Source: Kineococcus endophyticus (GTDB taxonomy: Bacteria; Actinomycetota; Actinomycetes; Actinomycetales; Kineococcaceae). Taken from it: a stretch of 64,000 nucleotides of DNA. Both the position numbers and the translations under genes were made by a program. The notes under the pieces were generated by a model, which saw only the letters and a list, made by a program, of their open reading frames with translations, made no database searches and was not told the origin of the DNA. Below, piece by piece: positions 35,622-44,476 of the stretch (position 1 is its first letter; every line of letters begins with the position of its first letter). The DNA is taken from NCBI RefSeq assembly GCF_040796495.1, contig NZ_JBFNQN010000005.1, positions 288,691-352,690 on the forward strand. The letters run 5' to 3'.

Positions 35622-38156
35622 GTGACCGACACCACCCAGCGCACCGCGCAGAGCGTCACCGTTCCCGCCCCCCGGGGCCACCGCCGTCGCCTGGTCGTCG
35701 TCGGCAACGGCATGGCCGGCATCCGTGCCGTCGAGGAAGTCCTGGAGCGCGGCGGCGCCGGCGCCTTCGACGTCACCGTCTTCGGCGACGAACCGTACGG
35801 GAACTACAACAGGATCATGCTCTCCCACGTGCTGTCCGGGGAGGAGGCAGAAGACGGCATCGTCCTGAACCCCCTGTCCTGGTACGAGGAGAACGGCATC
35901 GACCTGCGCGCCGGGGTGCGCGTGGACCACGTCGACCACGCCGCCCGCGTCGTGCACGACGCCGCCGGTGGCCGCACGCCGTACGACACGCTCCTGATCG
36001 CCACGGGGTCCACGCCGTTCTTCCCCCCGATGGAGGGTCTGCACCGCGGTGACGGATCCCTGCTCGAGGGGGTGTTCGCGTTCCGCACGCTCGACGACGC
36101 CCGGGCGTTGCTGGAGAACGCCCGCACCCACCGGCGCGCGGTCGTCATCGGCGGCGGTCTGCTCGGACTGGAGGCGGCGCACGGGCTCGTGACGCACGGC
36201 CTCGAGGTCGACCTCGTGCACTCCCCGCCGCACCTCATGAACCAGCAGCTCGGTTCCGACGCCGGTCGGGTGCTGCGGCGCAAGGTCGAGCAGCTGGGCA
36301 TCCGGGTGCACACCGGCGTGCGGACGCGGGGACTGCTGGGCACCGACCGCGTGAGCGGCGTGGAACTGCCGGACGGCACCGTCCTGGCCGCGGACTTCGT
36401 GGTTGTCGCGGCCGGCATCCGGCCCAACGTCGAGGTCGGCGTGAGCGCGGGCCTCGACGTCGACCGCGGGATCCTCGTCGACGACCGCATGCGCACCAGC
36501 GCCGAGGACGTCTACGCCGTCGGCGAGTGCGTCCAGCACCGCGGCCAGACCTACGGCCTCGTGGCCCCGCTGTGGGACCAGGCGAGCGTGCTGGCCGACC
36601 ACCTCACCGGTGCGGCCCCGGACGCGGAGTACCACGGGTCCCGCACGTCGACGAAGCTCAAGGTCGCCGGCGTCGACGTGGTGGCGATGGGCCTGTCCGG
36701 CCCCGAGCGCGACGAGGACGAGTTCGTCGTGTTCTCCGAACCGCACCGCGGTGTCTACCTCAACGCCGTGGTCCGCGACGACCGGCTCGTGGGAGCCACC
36801 CTCCTCGGGGACGTCCGCAAGGCGGCCGTCCTCGCCCAGCACTACGACCTCGGCACACCGCTGCCGGAGGAACGGACCCGGCTGCTCCTCGACCTCGGAG
36901 AGGTGCAGGAGGGCGCCGGCGCCGGTGACCTCGCCGACCTCGACGACGCGGTTCAGGTCTGCCACTGCAACGGCGTCACGAAGGGCCGCATCGTCGGTGC
37001 CGTCGCGGACGGCTGCACGTCGACGACCGCGGTGATGGCGAAGACCAAGGCCGGCAAGGGCTGCGGTTCCTGCAAGGACCTCGTCGAGCGGATCACCGAG
37101 TGGGCCGCGGGCGGGAACCTCACGGTCGACGAGACGGTCGGCTGGTACGTCCCGGGGGTTCCGCTGGCCAAACCGGAGCTCATGGCGGCCATCCGCGAGC
37201 GCGGCCTGAAGTCCGTGTCGGCGGTGTTCCGCGAACTCGCCCCGGGCGGCGTCGAGGACGCCAAGTCGAAGATGGGCCTGACCTCGCTGCTGCGGATGAT
37301 GTGGCCCGAGGGGATCGTCGAGGAACGCGACGGGCGGTTCGTCAACGACCGCGTCCACGCGAACATCCAGCGCGACGGCACGTTCTCCGTCGTCCCGCAG
37401 ATGAAGGGCGGGGTCACCACCGCCGACCAGCTCCGGACGATCGCCGACGTCGCGGACAAGTACGACGTCGGGATGATCAAGGTCACGGGCGGACAGCGGA
37501 TCGACCTGCTGGGCGTGCCGAAGGAGGACCTGCCGAAGGTGTGGGCGGACCTCGGGATGCCGTCGGGGTACGCGTACGGCAAGAGCTTCCGGACCGTGAA
37601 GACCTGCGTCGGGACCGACTTCTGCCGGTTCGGCCTCGGCGACTCCACCCAGCTCGGCATCGACCTCGAGACCCGGTACCAGGGCGTCGAGGCACCGGCC
37701 AAGCTCAAGCTCGGTGTCGTCGGCTGCCCGCGGAACTGCGCCGAGGCGTACGTCAAGGACGTCGGTGTCGTCGCCGTCGGGTCCGGCCGGTGGGAGGTCT
37801 ACGTCGGCGGCGCGGCCGGGGCCACCGTCCGCAAGGGCGACCTCCTGACCACCGTCACCTCCCCGGAGGAGGTCGTCACGCTCGTCGGCCGGTTCATCCA
37901 GTTCTACCGGGAGTGGGGGAACTGGCTGGAACGCACCTACGAGTTCGTCCCGCGCCTCGGGATCGAACGCGTGCGCGCCGTCCTGGTCGACGACTCCGAC
38001 GGCATGGCCGCCGGGCTGGACGAGCGCATGCAGACCACCGTGGAGAACTACCGCGACCCCTGGCAGGAAGGCGCCGAGCCCGTGACCACCGGACAGTTCC
38101 GTCCCGCCCTCCCCCTCGGCATGCCGACGGTCCGCCCCTCGCAGGTGCGGTCGTGA
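35622..38156 (+). CDS. nirB: Assimilatory nitrite reductase [NAD(P)H], large subunit
   Basis: 844 residues. The N-terminal FAD/NAD(P)H oxidoreductase is shown by VVVGNGMAGIRAVEEVL and AVVIGGGLLGLEAAHGL. A BFD-like [2Fe-2S] domain is near 445-500 (VCHCNGVTKGRIVGA ... GCGSCKDLVERI). Two ferredoxin-like half domains follow. The siroheme/[4Fe-4S] site is near 660-710 (CVGTDFCRFGLGDS ... GVVGCPRNCAEAYVKD). It reduces nitrite to ammonium with six electrons. Start GTG 35622 has GAGGA upstream. The stop overlaps nirD (GTGA). Confidence 0.96.
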   Translation: MTDTTQRTAQSVTVPAPRGHRRRLVVVGNGMAGIRAVEEVLERGGAGAFDVTVFGDEPYGNYNRIMLSHVLSGEEAEDGIVLNPLSWYEENGIDLRAGVRVDHVDHAARVVHDAAGGRTPYDTLLIATGSTPFFPPMEGLHRGDGSLLEGVFAFRTLDDARALLENARTHRRAVVIGGGLLGLEAAHGLVTHGLEVDLVHSPPHLMNQQLGSDAGRVLRRKVEQLGIRVHTGVRTRGLLGTDRVSGVELPDGTVLAADFVVVAAGIRPNVEVGVSAGLDVDRGILVDDRMRTSAEDVYAVGECVQHRGQTYGLVAPLWDQASVLADHLTGAAPDAEYHGSRTSTKLKVAGVDVVAMGLSGPERDEDEFVVFSEPHRGVYLNAVVRDDRLVGATLLGDVRKAAVLAQHYDLGTPLPEERTRLLLDLGEVQEGAGAGDLADLDDAVQVCHCNGVTKGRIVGAVADGCTSTTAVMAKTKAGKGCGSCKDLVERITEWAAGGNLTVDETVGWYVPGVPLAKPELMAAIRERGLKSVSAVFRELAPGGVEDAKSKMGLTSLLRMMWPEGIVEERDGRFVNDRVHANIQRDGTFSVVPQMKGGVTTADQLRTIADVADKYDVGMIKVTGGQRIDLLGVPKEDLPKVWADLGMPSGYAYGKSFRTVKTCVGTDFCRFGLGDSTQLGIDLETRYQGVEAPAKLKLGVVGCPRNCAEAYVKDVGVVAVGSGRWEVYVGGAAGATVRKGDLLTTVTSPEEVVTLVGRFIQFYREWGNWLERTYEFVPRLGIERVRAVLVDDSDGMAAGLDERMQTTVENYRDPWQEGAEPVTTGQFRPALPLGMPTVRPSQVRS

Positions 38157-38482
38157 ACGCCCCGGCCGACGTCCTGCAGGACGTGTGCCGCGTCGAGGAC
38201 CTGCCCGTCGGGGAGGGCCGCACCTACGTGGTCGACGGCGAGCAGGTCGCGCTGTTCCGGCACCGCAGCGGCCGCGTCAGCGCGGTCCAGGCCGCCTGCC
38301 CGCACGCCGGTGGGCCGCTGGCCGACGGGCAGGTCGACGAGTCCGTCGTCATCTGCCCCCTGCACCTGACGGCCTTCGACCTCGCCACGGGCGAGGCGAC
38401 GGGGGGTGGGGAGGGAACGATCGCGGTGCATCCTTGTCGGGTCGAGGCCGGCGTGGTCAGGGTGGGCGTCGATGTCCGCTGA
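38153..38482 (+). CDS. nirD: Nitrite reductase small subunit (Rieske type)
   Basis: 109 residues. A complete Rieske cluster motif is present: CPHAGG, then CPLH after 15 residues. Some NirD proteins have lost the cluster; this one keeps it. It pairs with NirB and is translationally coupled to it by a GTGA overlap. Confidence 0.93.
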   Translation: MNAPADVLQDVCRVEDLPVGEGRTYVVDGEQVALFRHRSGRVSAVQAACPHAGGPLADGQVDESVVICPLHLTAFDLATGEATGGGEGTIAVHPCRVEAGVVRVGVDVR

Positions 38483-38495
38483 GAGAGGGGTTCCG

Positions 38496-39755
38496 GTGGC
38501 ACCGCTGTACCCCCTGCACCTCGACGTCACCGGACGGCGCGTCCTCGTCGCCGGCGGTGGGCCCGTCGCGGCGCGGCGGGCCCGGGACCTCGTGGAGGCC
38601 GGCGCCGACGTCCTCGTCGTCGCCCCGGCGGTGTGCGAGGACCTGCGCGACCTGCTGCCCCTCCTGACGTGGGAGGCGCGTGACGTGGACCCGGCCGACG
38701 TCGCCGACGTCTGGCTCGTCCACACCGCCACGGGCGACCCCGCGGCCGACGCCGCCGTCGCCGCGGCCGCCGAGGCCCTGCACGTGTGGTGCGTCGTCGC
38801 GGCGGAGGCGGCCGCCGGCAGCGCCTGGACCCCCGTCGTCGTGCGGCGCGACGTGGGCGGGGCGCCCGTCACCGTCTCGGCCACCGCGGGTGGTGACCCG
38901 CGGCGGGCCACCGGGTTGCGCGAGGCGCTGTCGCGATGGCTGGACTCCGGCGCCGCACCCCTGCGCCGCCGCCGCCCGGGCCGGGGTCGCGTGACCCTCG
39001 TCGGCGGCGGGCCGGGCGAGGTGGACCTGCTGACGCTGCGCGGCCGCCGCCGGCTCGCCGAGGCGGACGTCGTCGTCGTGGACCGCCTCGCGCCCACGGC
39101 CGTGCTCGTCGACCTCGACCCCGACGTGGTGGTCGTCGACGTCGGAAAGACCCCCGACCACCACCCCGTCCCCCAGGACGAGATCAACCGCCTCCTCGTC
39201 GAGCACGCGCAGGCGGGCCGGCACGTCGTGCGCCTCAAGGGCGGCGACCCCTACCTGCTCGGCCGCGGCGGCGAGGAGGTCCTCGCCTGCCGCGCCGCCG
39301 GCGTGGACGTCGAGGTGGTCCCGGGCGTCACGAGCGCCTTCGCCGTGCCCGCGGCGGCGGGTGTGCCCGTGACCCACCGCGGCCTGTCCCGCTCGGTCAC
39401 GGTCGTGAGCGGCCACGAGGACGTCGACGCGGCCGCGCTGGCCTCGCTCGACGGGACCCTGGTCCTCCTCATGGGCGTGACGATGCTGCCGCGCACCGCC
39501 GACGGCCTCCTCGCAGCCGGCAAGGCCCCGGACACCCCCGTCGCGATCGTCGAGAACGGCTGGCGCGCAGGGCAACGCACCACCCGGGGAACGCTGGCCG
39601 ACATCGCGGTCCGGGCCGCGCAGGAGGGCGTCCGCAACCCGGCGGTCATCGTCGTCGGCGCGGTCGCCGCGCTGGAGGGCCTGGCCGACACGACGGGCGA
39701 GGTCACGGGAGAGGTGACGGGGACGACGACGGTCGCCTACCGTCCGCACTCGTGA
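38496..39755 (+). CDS. cysG: Siroheme synthase: precorrin-2 dehydrogenase fused to uroporphyrinogen-III C-methyltransferase
   Basis: 419 residues. The N-terminal ~150 form the NAD-dependent precorrin-2 dehydrogenase (RRVLVAGGGPVAARRARDLV). From ~165 the SUMT domain shows VTLVGGGPGEVDLLTLRGRR, ADVVVVDRL, VRLKGGDPYLLGRGGEE, VVPGVTSAFAVPAAAGVPVTHRG and LVLLMGV. It methylates uroporphyrinogen III twice, then oxidises precorrin-2 to sirohydrochlorin. A separate chelatase gene lies downstream, so this protein need not insert iron. GTG 38496 was chosen for the strong GAGAGAGGGG 5 nt upstream; an in-frame ATG at 38472 overlaps nirD. Confidence 0.92.
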   Translation: MAPLYPLHLDVTGRRVLVAGGGPVAARRARDLVEAGADVLVVAPAVCEDLRDLLPLLTWEARDVDPADVADVWLVHTATGDPAADAAVAAAAEALHVWCVVAAEAAAGSAWTPVVVRRDVGGAPVTVSATAGGDPRRATGLREALSRWLDSGAAPLRRRRPGRGRVTLVGGGPGEVDLLTLRGRRRLAEADVVVVDRLAPTAVLVDLDPDVVVVDVGKTPDHHPVPQDEINRLLVEHAQAGRHVVRLKGGDPYLLGRGGEEVLACRAAGVDVEVVPGVTSAFAVPAAAGVPVTHRGLSRSVTVVSGHEDVDAAALASLDGTLVLLMGVTMLPRTADGLLAAGKAPDTPVAIVENGWRAGQRTTRGTLADIAVRAAQEGVRNPAVIVVGAVAALEGLADTTGEVTGEVTGTTTVAYRPHS

Positions 39756-40849
39756 CGGAACTCCTGGGCGTGACGATCGGCATCACCAGCGACCGCCGCT
39801 CGGGCGACATGATCGCCACCTTCGAACGCAAGGGCGCGCGCGTCCTGCACGCGCCGACCATGCGGATCGTCCCCCTGACCGAGGACGACCAGCTGCTGGC
39901 GGACACCCGCGACGTCATCGCCGACCCGCCGGACGTCGTCCTGGTGACGACGGGGATCGGGCTGCGGGGCTGGGTGGAGGCCGCGGACGCCGCCGGCCTC
40001 GCCGGGCCGCTGCTGGAGACGATGGGGCGGGCCCGCGTGGTCGCCCGCGGTCCGAAGGCGACGGGCGTCATCCGGGCCAACGGGTTGCGGGAGGCGTGGT
40101 CCGCGGCCTCGGAGCAGACCGCGGAGGCCGTGGAGCGGCTCGTGGCGGACGGGGTCGACGGGTGCTCGGTCGTCGTGCAGCTGCACGGGGCCGCTGACGA
40201 GCACCAGCTCGCCCCGCTCGTCGCCGCCGGCGCCCGTGTGCGGGGGGTGTCGGTGTACCGGTGGCTGCCGCCCGCGGACCCCGACGCCGTCGACCGGCTC
40301 GTCGACCTCGTCGCCGAGCGCGCCCTCGACGCGGTGACGTTCACGAGCGCCCCCGGCGCGGTCGCGCTGCTCGAGGTCGCGCAGCGGCGGGGCCGGCACG
40401 AGGAGCTCGTCGCGGCCTTCGGTGACGGCGTCGTCGCGTGCGCCGTCGGCGACGTGACCGCGGAACCGTTGCGGGCCGTGGGGATCGAGCCGCTGATCCC
40501 CGACCGGTGGCGGCTGGGCGCCCTGCTGCGGACGCTGACGGCGCACCTGGCCGAGAACCCCGTCGCCGACGTGGCCACCGTGCAGGGACGCCTGGTCGTG
40601 CGGGCGCAGACCGCCGTCCTCGACGGTGTCCTGCTGGAACTGGCCCCCGGGCCCCGGGCCCTGCTGCGCCGGCTCGCGGAGGCCGGGGGCGCCGTGCTGA
40701 GCCGGGAGGACCTGCTGCCGGCCCTGCCCGGGGCGGCCGACGTCCACGCCGTCGAGGTGACGATCGGCAGGCTGCGCGCCGCCCTCCCGGACGCCTCGCT
40801 CGTCCGCACCGTCGTCAAGCGCGGCTACCGACTGGAGACCACCACCTGA
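39752..40849 (+). CDS. nnaR: NnaR-type regulator: uroporphyrinogen-III synthase domain with C-terminal winged helix
   Basis: 365 residues. Residues ~1-255 are a HemD-like domain (GVTIGITSDRRSGDMIATFERKG ... ARVVARGPKATGVIRANGL ... AVTFTSAPGAVALLEVA). The last ~95 are an OmpR-type winged helix (LAPGPRALLRRLAEAGGAVLSREDLLPALPG ... VEVTIGRLRAALPDASLVRTVVKRGYRLE). This is the layout of NnaR of Streptomyces and Mycobacterium, which works with GlnR to activate nitrate and nitrite genes. It could also retain HemD activity. It overlaps cysG and sirB at its ends (GTGA, TGATG). Confidence 0.87.
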   Translation: MTELLGVTIGITSDRRSGDMIATFERKGARVLHAPTMRIVPLTEDDQLLADTRDVIADPPDVVLVTTGIGLRGWVEAADAAGLAGPLLETMGRARVVARGPKATGVIRANGLREAWSAASEQTAEAVERLVADGVDGCSVVVQLHGAADEHQLAPLVAAGARVRGVSVYRWLPPADPDAVDRLVDLVAERALDAVTFTSAPGAVALLEVAQRRGRHEELVAAFGDGVVACAVGDVTAEPLRAVGIEPLIPDRWRLGALLRTLTAHLAENPVADVATVQGRLVVRAQTAVLDGVLLELAPGPRALLRRLAEAGGAVLSREDLLPALPGAADVHAVEVTIGRLRAALPDASLVRTVVKRGYRLETTT

Positions 40850-41553
40850 TGGAACCCGTCTTGATCGCCTGCTCGCACGGGACCCGTTCCGCCGCAGGGC
40901 AGCAGGTCGTCGACGCGCTGCGCGACGCCGTCCGGGCCGCGCGGCCGGGGCTGGTGGTGGAAGGCGCGCAGGTCGACGTCCACGGCCCGTACCTGGCCGA
41001 CGTGGTGGACCGCGTCTGCCGGGACCGGGACGCCGTCGTCGTGCCGCTGCTGCTGTCGAGCGGCTACCACGTGCGGGTGGACATCGCGCAGGCCCTCGAG
41101 CGGGGCGGTGGCCGCGCGGTGGCGGCGCCCGCGCTGGGCCCGGGCCCGGAGGTCGTCGACATCCTGCTCGAACGGCTGGGCTCCCACGACGGGCCGGTCG
41201 TCCTCGCGGCGGCCGGGTCCTCGGACGCGCGGGCCCAGGCCGACGTCGAGGCGGCCGTCGGGCTGCTCGCCGAGCGGCTGGGGCGGCCCGTCACGTCGGG
41301 GTTCCTGTCCGCGCAGGAACCCACCGTCGCGGACGCCGTCGCCGCGGCCGGCCCGCGACCCGTGGCCGTCGTGAGCTACCTGCTGGCGCCCGGGGTGTTC
41401 TCGGCGCGACTCGCGTCCGTCGGGGCCGACGTCGTCACCGACCCCCTCGGGGTGCACCCCGGCCTCGTCGACCTCGTGCTGGCGCGCTACGACGCGACGG
41501 TGCGGGACACCACGTTCGCGAGGTCCTCCCCCGCCACCAGCCGCGCGACCTGA
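40849..41553 (+). CDS. sirB: Sirohydrochlorin ferrochelatase (CbiX/SirB type)
   Basis: 234 residues in two similar halves. The first has LIACSHGTRSAAGQQVV, with the chelatase His, and VVPLLLSSGYHVRVDI, with the second metal-site His. The second half (VVLAAAGSSDARAQADVEAAV, AVVSYLLAPGVFSARL) lacks the paired His residues, as is common in fused CbiX proteins. It inserts Fe into sirohydrochlorin to complete siroheme for NirB. It shares one base with nnaR. Its last ~22 codons overlap the convergent dehydrogenase gene. Confidence 0.9.
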   Translation: MEPVLIACSHGTRSAAGQQVVDALRDAVRAARPGLVVEGAQVDVHGPYLADVVDRVCRDRDAVVVPLLLSSGYHVRVDIAQALERGGGRAVAAPALGPGPEVVDILLERLGSHDGPVVLAAAGSSDARAQADVEAAVGLLAERLGRPVTSGFLSAQEPTVADAVAAAGPRPVAVVSYLLAPGVFSARLASVGADVVTDPLGVHPGLVDLVLARYDATVRDTTFARSSPATSRAT

Positions 41554-42410
41554 GCACGCAGCAGCGCCACCATCCGCGGCCGGAACGCCGTGGAGTTCCC
41601 GCCGACGTGCGGCGTGACGACGACGCCGGGCGAGGACCACAACGGGTGGTCGGCCGGGAGGGGTTCGGGATCGGTGACGTCGAGCGCGGCGCGGATCCGC
41701 CCGTCCCGCACCGCCTCCACGAGCGCTGCGGTGTCCACGACGGGGCCGCGGGCCACGTTGACGAGCAGCGCTCCGTCGGGCATCGCGGCGAGGAACCCCG
41801 CGCCCACCAGGCCGCGCGTGCGGTCGGTCAGCGGGCAGGCCAGGACGACGACGTCGTGCTGCGGCAGCAGGTCGGGGAGTTCCTCGACCGCGTGGACCTG
41901 GACGCCGTCCTGGACGCGCGCGCGGGTCCCGACCGCCGTGACGGAGCACTCGAACGGGGCGAGGCGGGCGGCGACGGCGCGGCCGACCCCGCCCCAGCCG
42001 ACGACGAGGACGGACCGGTCGGCCAGGGACGTGCGCCGGGACGGCTTCCACTCCCCCGACGCCATCGAGCGGACGTCGTCGTCCAGGCCGCGCAGGGACA
42101 GGACCGCCAGTCCCACGGCGAGCTCGGCCGTCGACGTCTCGTGGACGCCGGAGGCGTTGCACAGCAGCACGTCCGGGGGCAGCTGCTCGGGCACTCCGTC
42201 GTAGCCGATGGTCAGGAGCTGGACCGCGCGCACGCCGTCGGGCAGCGCCGAGACGTCGGGGGTCGCGACGTAGGGCGGGACAACGAGGGCCGGCGCGGGA
42301 TCGGGGGCCGGGCCCGTGCCGTCCCAGACGACGACCTCGGCGCCGTCGAGGGTCCCGAGCGCACGGGCCCAGGACTCGGAGGGGACGCTCACCACGACGT
42401 GCTCGCTCAC
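41487..42410 (-). CDS. D-isomer-specific 2-hydroxyacid dehydrogenase
   Basis: 307 residues. The NAD site is VLVVGWGGVGRAVAARL. Catalytic motifs are VNVARGPVVDT (Arg), ALDVTDPEPLPADHPLWSS (Glu) and VVTPHVGGNS (His), so the active site is complete. The family reduces 2-keto acids or oxidises D-2-hydroxy acids; glyoxylate/hydroxypyruvate or phosphonate relatives are possible, and the substrate is not assignable. Its 3' end overlaps sirB by 67 bp on the opposite strand, a long convergent overlap. CAT at 42408-42410 gives the start. Confidence 0.88.
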   Translation of the reverse strand: MSEHVVVSVPSESWARALGTLDGAEVVVWDGTGPAPDPAPALVVPPYVATPDVSALPDGVRAVQLLTIGYDGVPEQLPPDVLLCNASGVHETSTAELAVGLAVLSLRGLDDDVRSMASGEWKPSRRTSLADRSVLVVGWGGVGRAVAARLAPFECSVTAVGTRARVQDGVQVHAVEELPDLLPQHDVVVLACPLTDRTRGLVGAGFLAAMPDGALLVNVARGPVVDTAALVEAVRDGRIRAALDVTDPEPLPADHPLWSSPGVVVTPHVGGNSTAFRPRMVALLRAQVARLVAGEDLANVVSRTVAS

Positions 42411-42447
42411 GCGGGCACGCTAGCCGCATCCGGGTGAGGATGGACCG

Positions 42448-43611
42448 GTGACCCGCAGACGCACGGCCCTCGCCCCGGCGGCCCTCGTCGGGACCCTCCT
42501 GCTCGGCTGCTCGGACTCGGCGCAGTCCCCCGGCACCCCGACCCCCACCGCGGCGCAGCCCGCTCCCTCGACGTCGGCCTCCACGCCGGTGGACCCCTCG
42601 GAGATCGTCGCGGCCGCCGTCGGGCTGCCCGGCGACCCCGTGGACGTCGCCACGGGGCTCGACGTGCCCTGGGGGATGGCGGTGCTGCCCGACGGGACAG
42701 CGTTGGTCACGCTGCGGGACGAGGCCCGCGTTGTGCAGGTCGGTCCCGGGGTCTCGACGGTCCTGGGCGCGGACGGTCCGGACGGGCGGGTCCCGGACGT
42801 CGTGCCCGGCGGCGAGGGCGGGCTGCTGGGGATCGCGCTGTCGCCGGAGTTCTCGAGCGACCAGCACGTGTTCCTCTACCAGACGGCCCGCGACGACAAC
42901 CGCGTCGTGCGGTACACGCTGGCGCAGAACCGCCTCGGCGAGGCGACGCCCGTCCTGACGGGCATCCCGAAGAACTCGACCCACAACGGCGGGCGGATCG
43001 CCTTCGGCCCGGACGGCAAGCTCTACGTCGGCACGGGGGACGCCCAGAACCGTCCCGCGGCCCAGGACCCGACGTCGCTCGGCGGCAAGATCCTGCGGCT
43101 GAACCCCGACGGGACCGTCCCTCCGGACAACCCGACGGCCGGTTCACCCCTGTGGTCCCTGGGCCACCGCAACCCGCAGGGTCTGGGCTGGGACTCCACG
43201 GGTCGCCTCATCGCCGCGGAGTTCGGCCAGGACGAGTGGGACGAGCTCAACGTCATCCGGCCCGGCGGGAACTACGGCTGGCCCGAGGTCGAGGGGCCCG
43301 GGGACGGCGGCGGGAGGTTCGTCGCCCCCGTGCAGACGTGGGCCACCGACGACGCCTCGCCCTCGGGGATCACGGTCACCCCCGACGCCGTGTACGTCGC
43401 GGCGCTGCGCGGAGAACGCCTGTGGCGGGTGCCGCTGAACCCCGACGGACCGACCGGGACCCCCGACGCGTACCTGCAGGGAGCCCTCGGCCGGCTGCGG
43501 ACGGTCGAGGTCGGGCCGGACGGGTCGCTGTGGGTCCTCACGTCCAACACGTTCCGCGGGGAACCCCGTTCCGGGGACGACCGCCTGGTGTCGGTGCCGT
43601 TGTCGTCCTGA
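42448..43611 (+). CDS. PQQ-type sugar dehydrogenase, lipoprotein
   Basis: 387 residues. The signal peptide MTRRRTALAPAALVGTLLLGC has a lipobox LLLGC, so the protein is anchored outside the membrane. A ~35-residue Pro/Thr/Ser linker follows. The six-bladed glucose/sorbosone dehydrogenase fold shows LDVPWGMAVLPDGTALVT, EGGLLGIALSPEF, NGGRIAFGPDGKLYVGTGDA, SLGHRNPQGLGWD and FGQDEWDELNVIRPGGNYGWP. Members oxidise aldoses with PQQ, though many actinobacterial homologues have unknown substrates. GTG 42448 lies 6 nt after GAGGAT (leaderless). Confidence 0.88.
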   Translation: MTRRRTALAPAALVGTLLLGCSDSAQSPGTPTPTAAQPAPSTSASTPVDPSEIVAAAVGLPGDPVDVATGLDVPWGMAVLPDGTALVTLRDEARVVQVGPGVSTVLGADGPDGRVPDVVPGGEGGLLGIALSPEFSSDQHVFLYQTARDDNRVVRYTLAQNRLGEATPVLTGIPKNSTHNGGRIAFGPDGKLYVGTGDAQNRPAAQDPTSLGGKILRLNPDGTVPPDNPTAGSPLWSLGHRNPQGLGWDSTGRLIAAEFGQDEWDELNVIRPGGNYGWPEVEGPGDGGGRFVAPVQTWATDDASPSGITVTPDAVYVAALRGERLWRVPLNPDGPTGTPDAYLQGALGRLRTVEVGPDGSLWVLTSNTFRGEPRSGDDRLVSVPLSS

Positions 43612-43636
43612 GGTTCCCGGACGGCAGGATGGGCCC

Positions 43637-44434
43637 GTGCCTCCCGACCTGACGGTTCCGGTCCTCCTGCTCCTGCTGCTCGCCGCGTTCGCCGCGGGCT
43701 GGATCGACGCCGTGGTGGGTGGCGGCGGGTTGTTGCAACTGCCGGCCCTCCTGCTCGTGCCGGGCCTGAGCCCCGTGCAGGCGCTCGCGACGAACAAGCT
43801 CGGGTCCATCTTCGGCACCAGCACGAGCGCCCTGACGTACTACCGGCGCGCCAGACCCGACCTGCGGACCGCGCTGCCGATGGCGGCGGTCGCCCTCGTC
43901 GGGAGTTTCGGCGGAGCCTCCATCGCGGCGGCGCTGCCCGTCGCCGTGTTCAAACCCGTCATCGTCGTGGCGCTCATCACCGTCGCCACCATCACCGTGC
44001 TCCGGCCGGCGCTGGGAGCCTCGACGTCCCTGCGGTTCTCCGGCCACGCCCACTACCGCGCGGCGATCGCCGTCGGCCTCGCGATCGGCGTCTACGACGG
44101 GGTGCTCGGTCCGGGCACCGGGACGTTCCTCGTCATCGCCATGGTGAGCCTGCTCGGGTACGACTTCGTCCAGGCCAGTGCCAAGGCGAAGATCGTGAAC
44201 TTCTCCACGAACCTCGGCGCGCTGCTGTACTTCGCGCCGCACGGGGCGGTCCTGTGGGGGCTCGGGCTGCTGCTCGGGATCGCGAACACGAGCGGGAGCT
44301 ACCTGGGGTCCCGGATGGCGATCTCGCAAGGGACGCGGTTCATCCGCACGGTGTTCCTCGTCGTCGTGGCCGCCCTCATCGTCAAGGTGGGCCACGACGT
44401 GTGGGTCGAGAACCTCTCCCCGCTGTTCTCCTGA
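43637..44434 (+). CDS. TSUP/TauE-SafE family membrane transporter
   Basis: 265 residues with about eight hydrophobic segments. Family motifs are AGWIDAVVGGGGLLQLPALL near the N-terminus and the repeat GVYDGVLGPGTGTFLVIAMV in the second half, with QALATNKLGSIFGTS. Members export sulfite, sulfoacetate and similar organosulfur anions, which would suit the sulfur genes elsewhere in this window, but no direct link exists. GTG 43637 follows CAGGAT by 6 nt (leaderless). Confidence 0.88.
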   Translation: MPPDLTVPVLLLLLLAAFAAGWIDAVVGGGGLLQLPALLLVPGLSPVQALATNKLGSIFGTSTSALTYYRRARPDLRTALPMAAVALVGSFGGASIAAALPVAVFKPVIVVALITVATITVLRPALGASTSLRFSGHAHYRAAIAVGLAIGVYDGVLGPGTGTFLVIAMVSLLGYDFVQASAKAKIVNFSTNLGALLYFAPHGAVLWGLGLLLGIANTSGSYLGSRMAISQGTRFIRTVFLVVVAALIVKVGHDVWVENLSPLFS

Positions 44435-44436
44435 GG

Positions 44437-44469
44437 GCCGGCGCCGCGCCCGCGCGGGGCGGCGCCGGC
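44437..44469. terminator. Hairpin between the TSUP gene and pdxY, bidirectional terminator
   Basis: GCCGGCGCCGC pairs exactly with GCGGCGCCGGC (11 bp), and the loop contains a further CCCGC/GCGGG palindrome. It begins 3 nt after the TSUP stop and lies 8 nt beyond the pdxY stop. No T-tract. Confidence 0.6.
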
Positions 44470-44476
44470 GGCGGGT

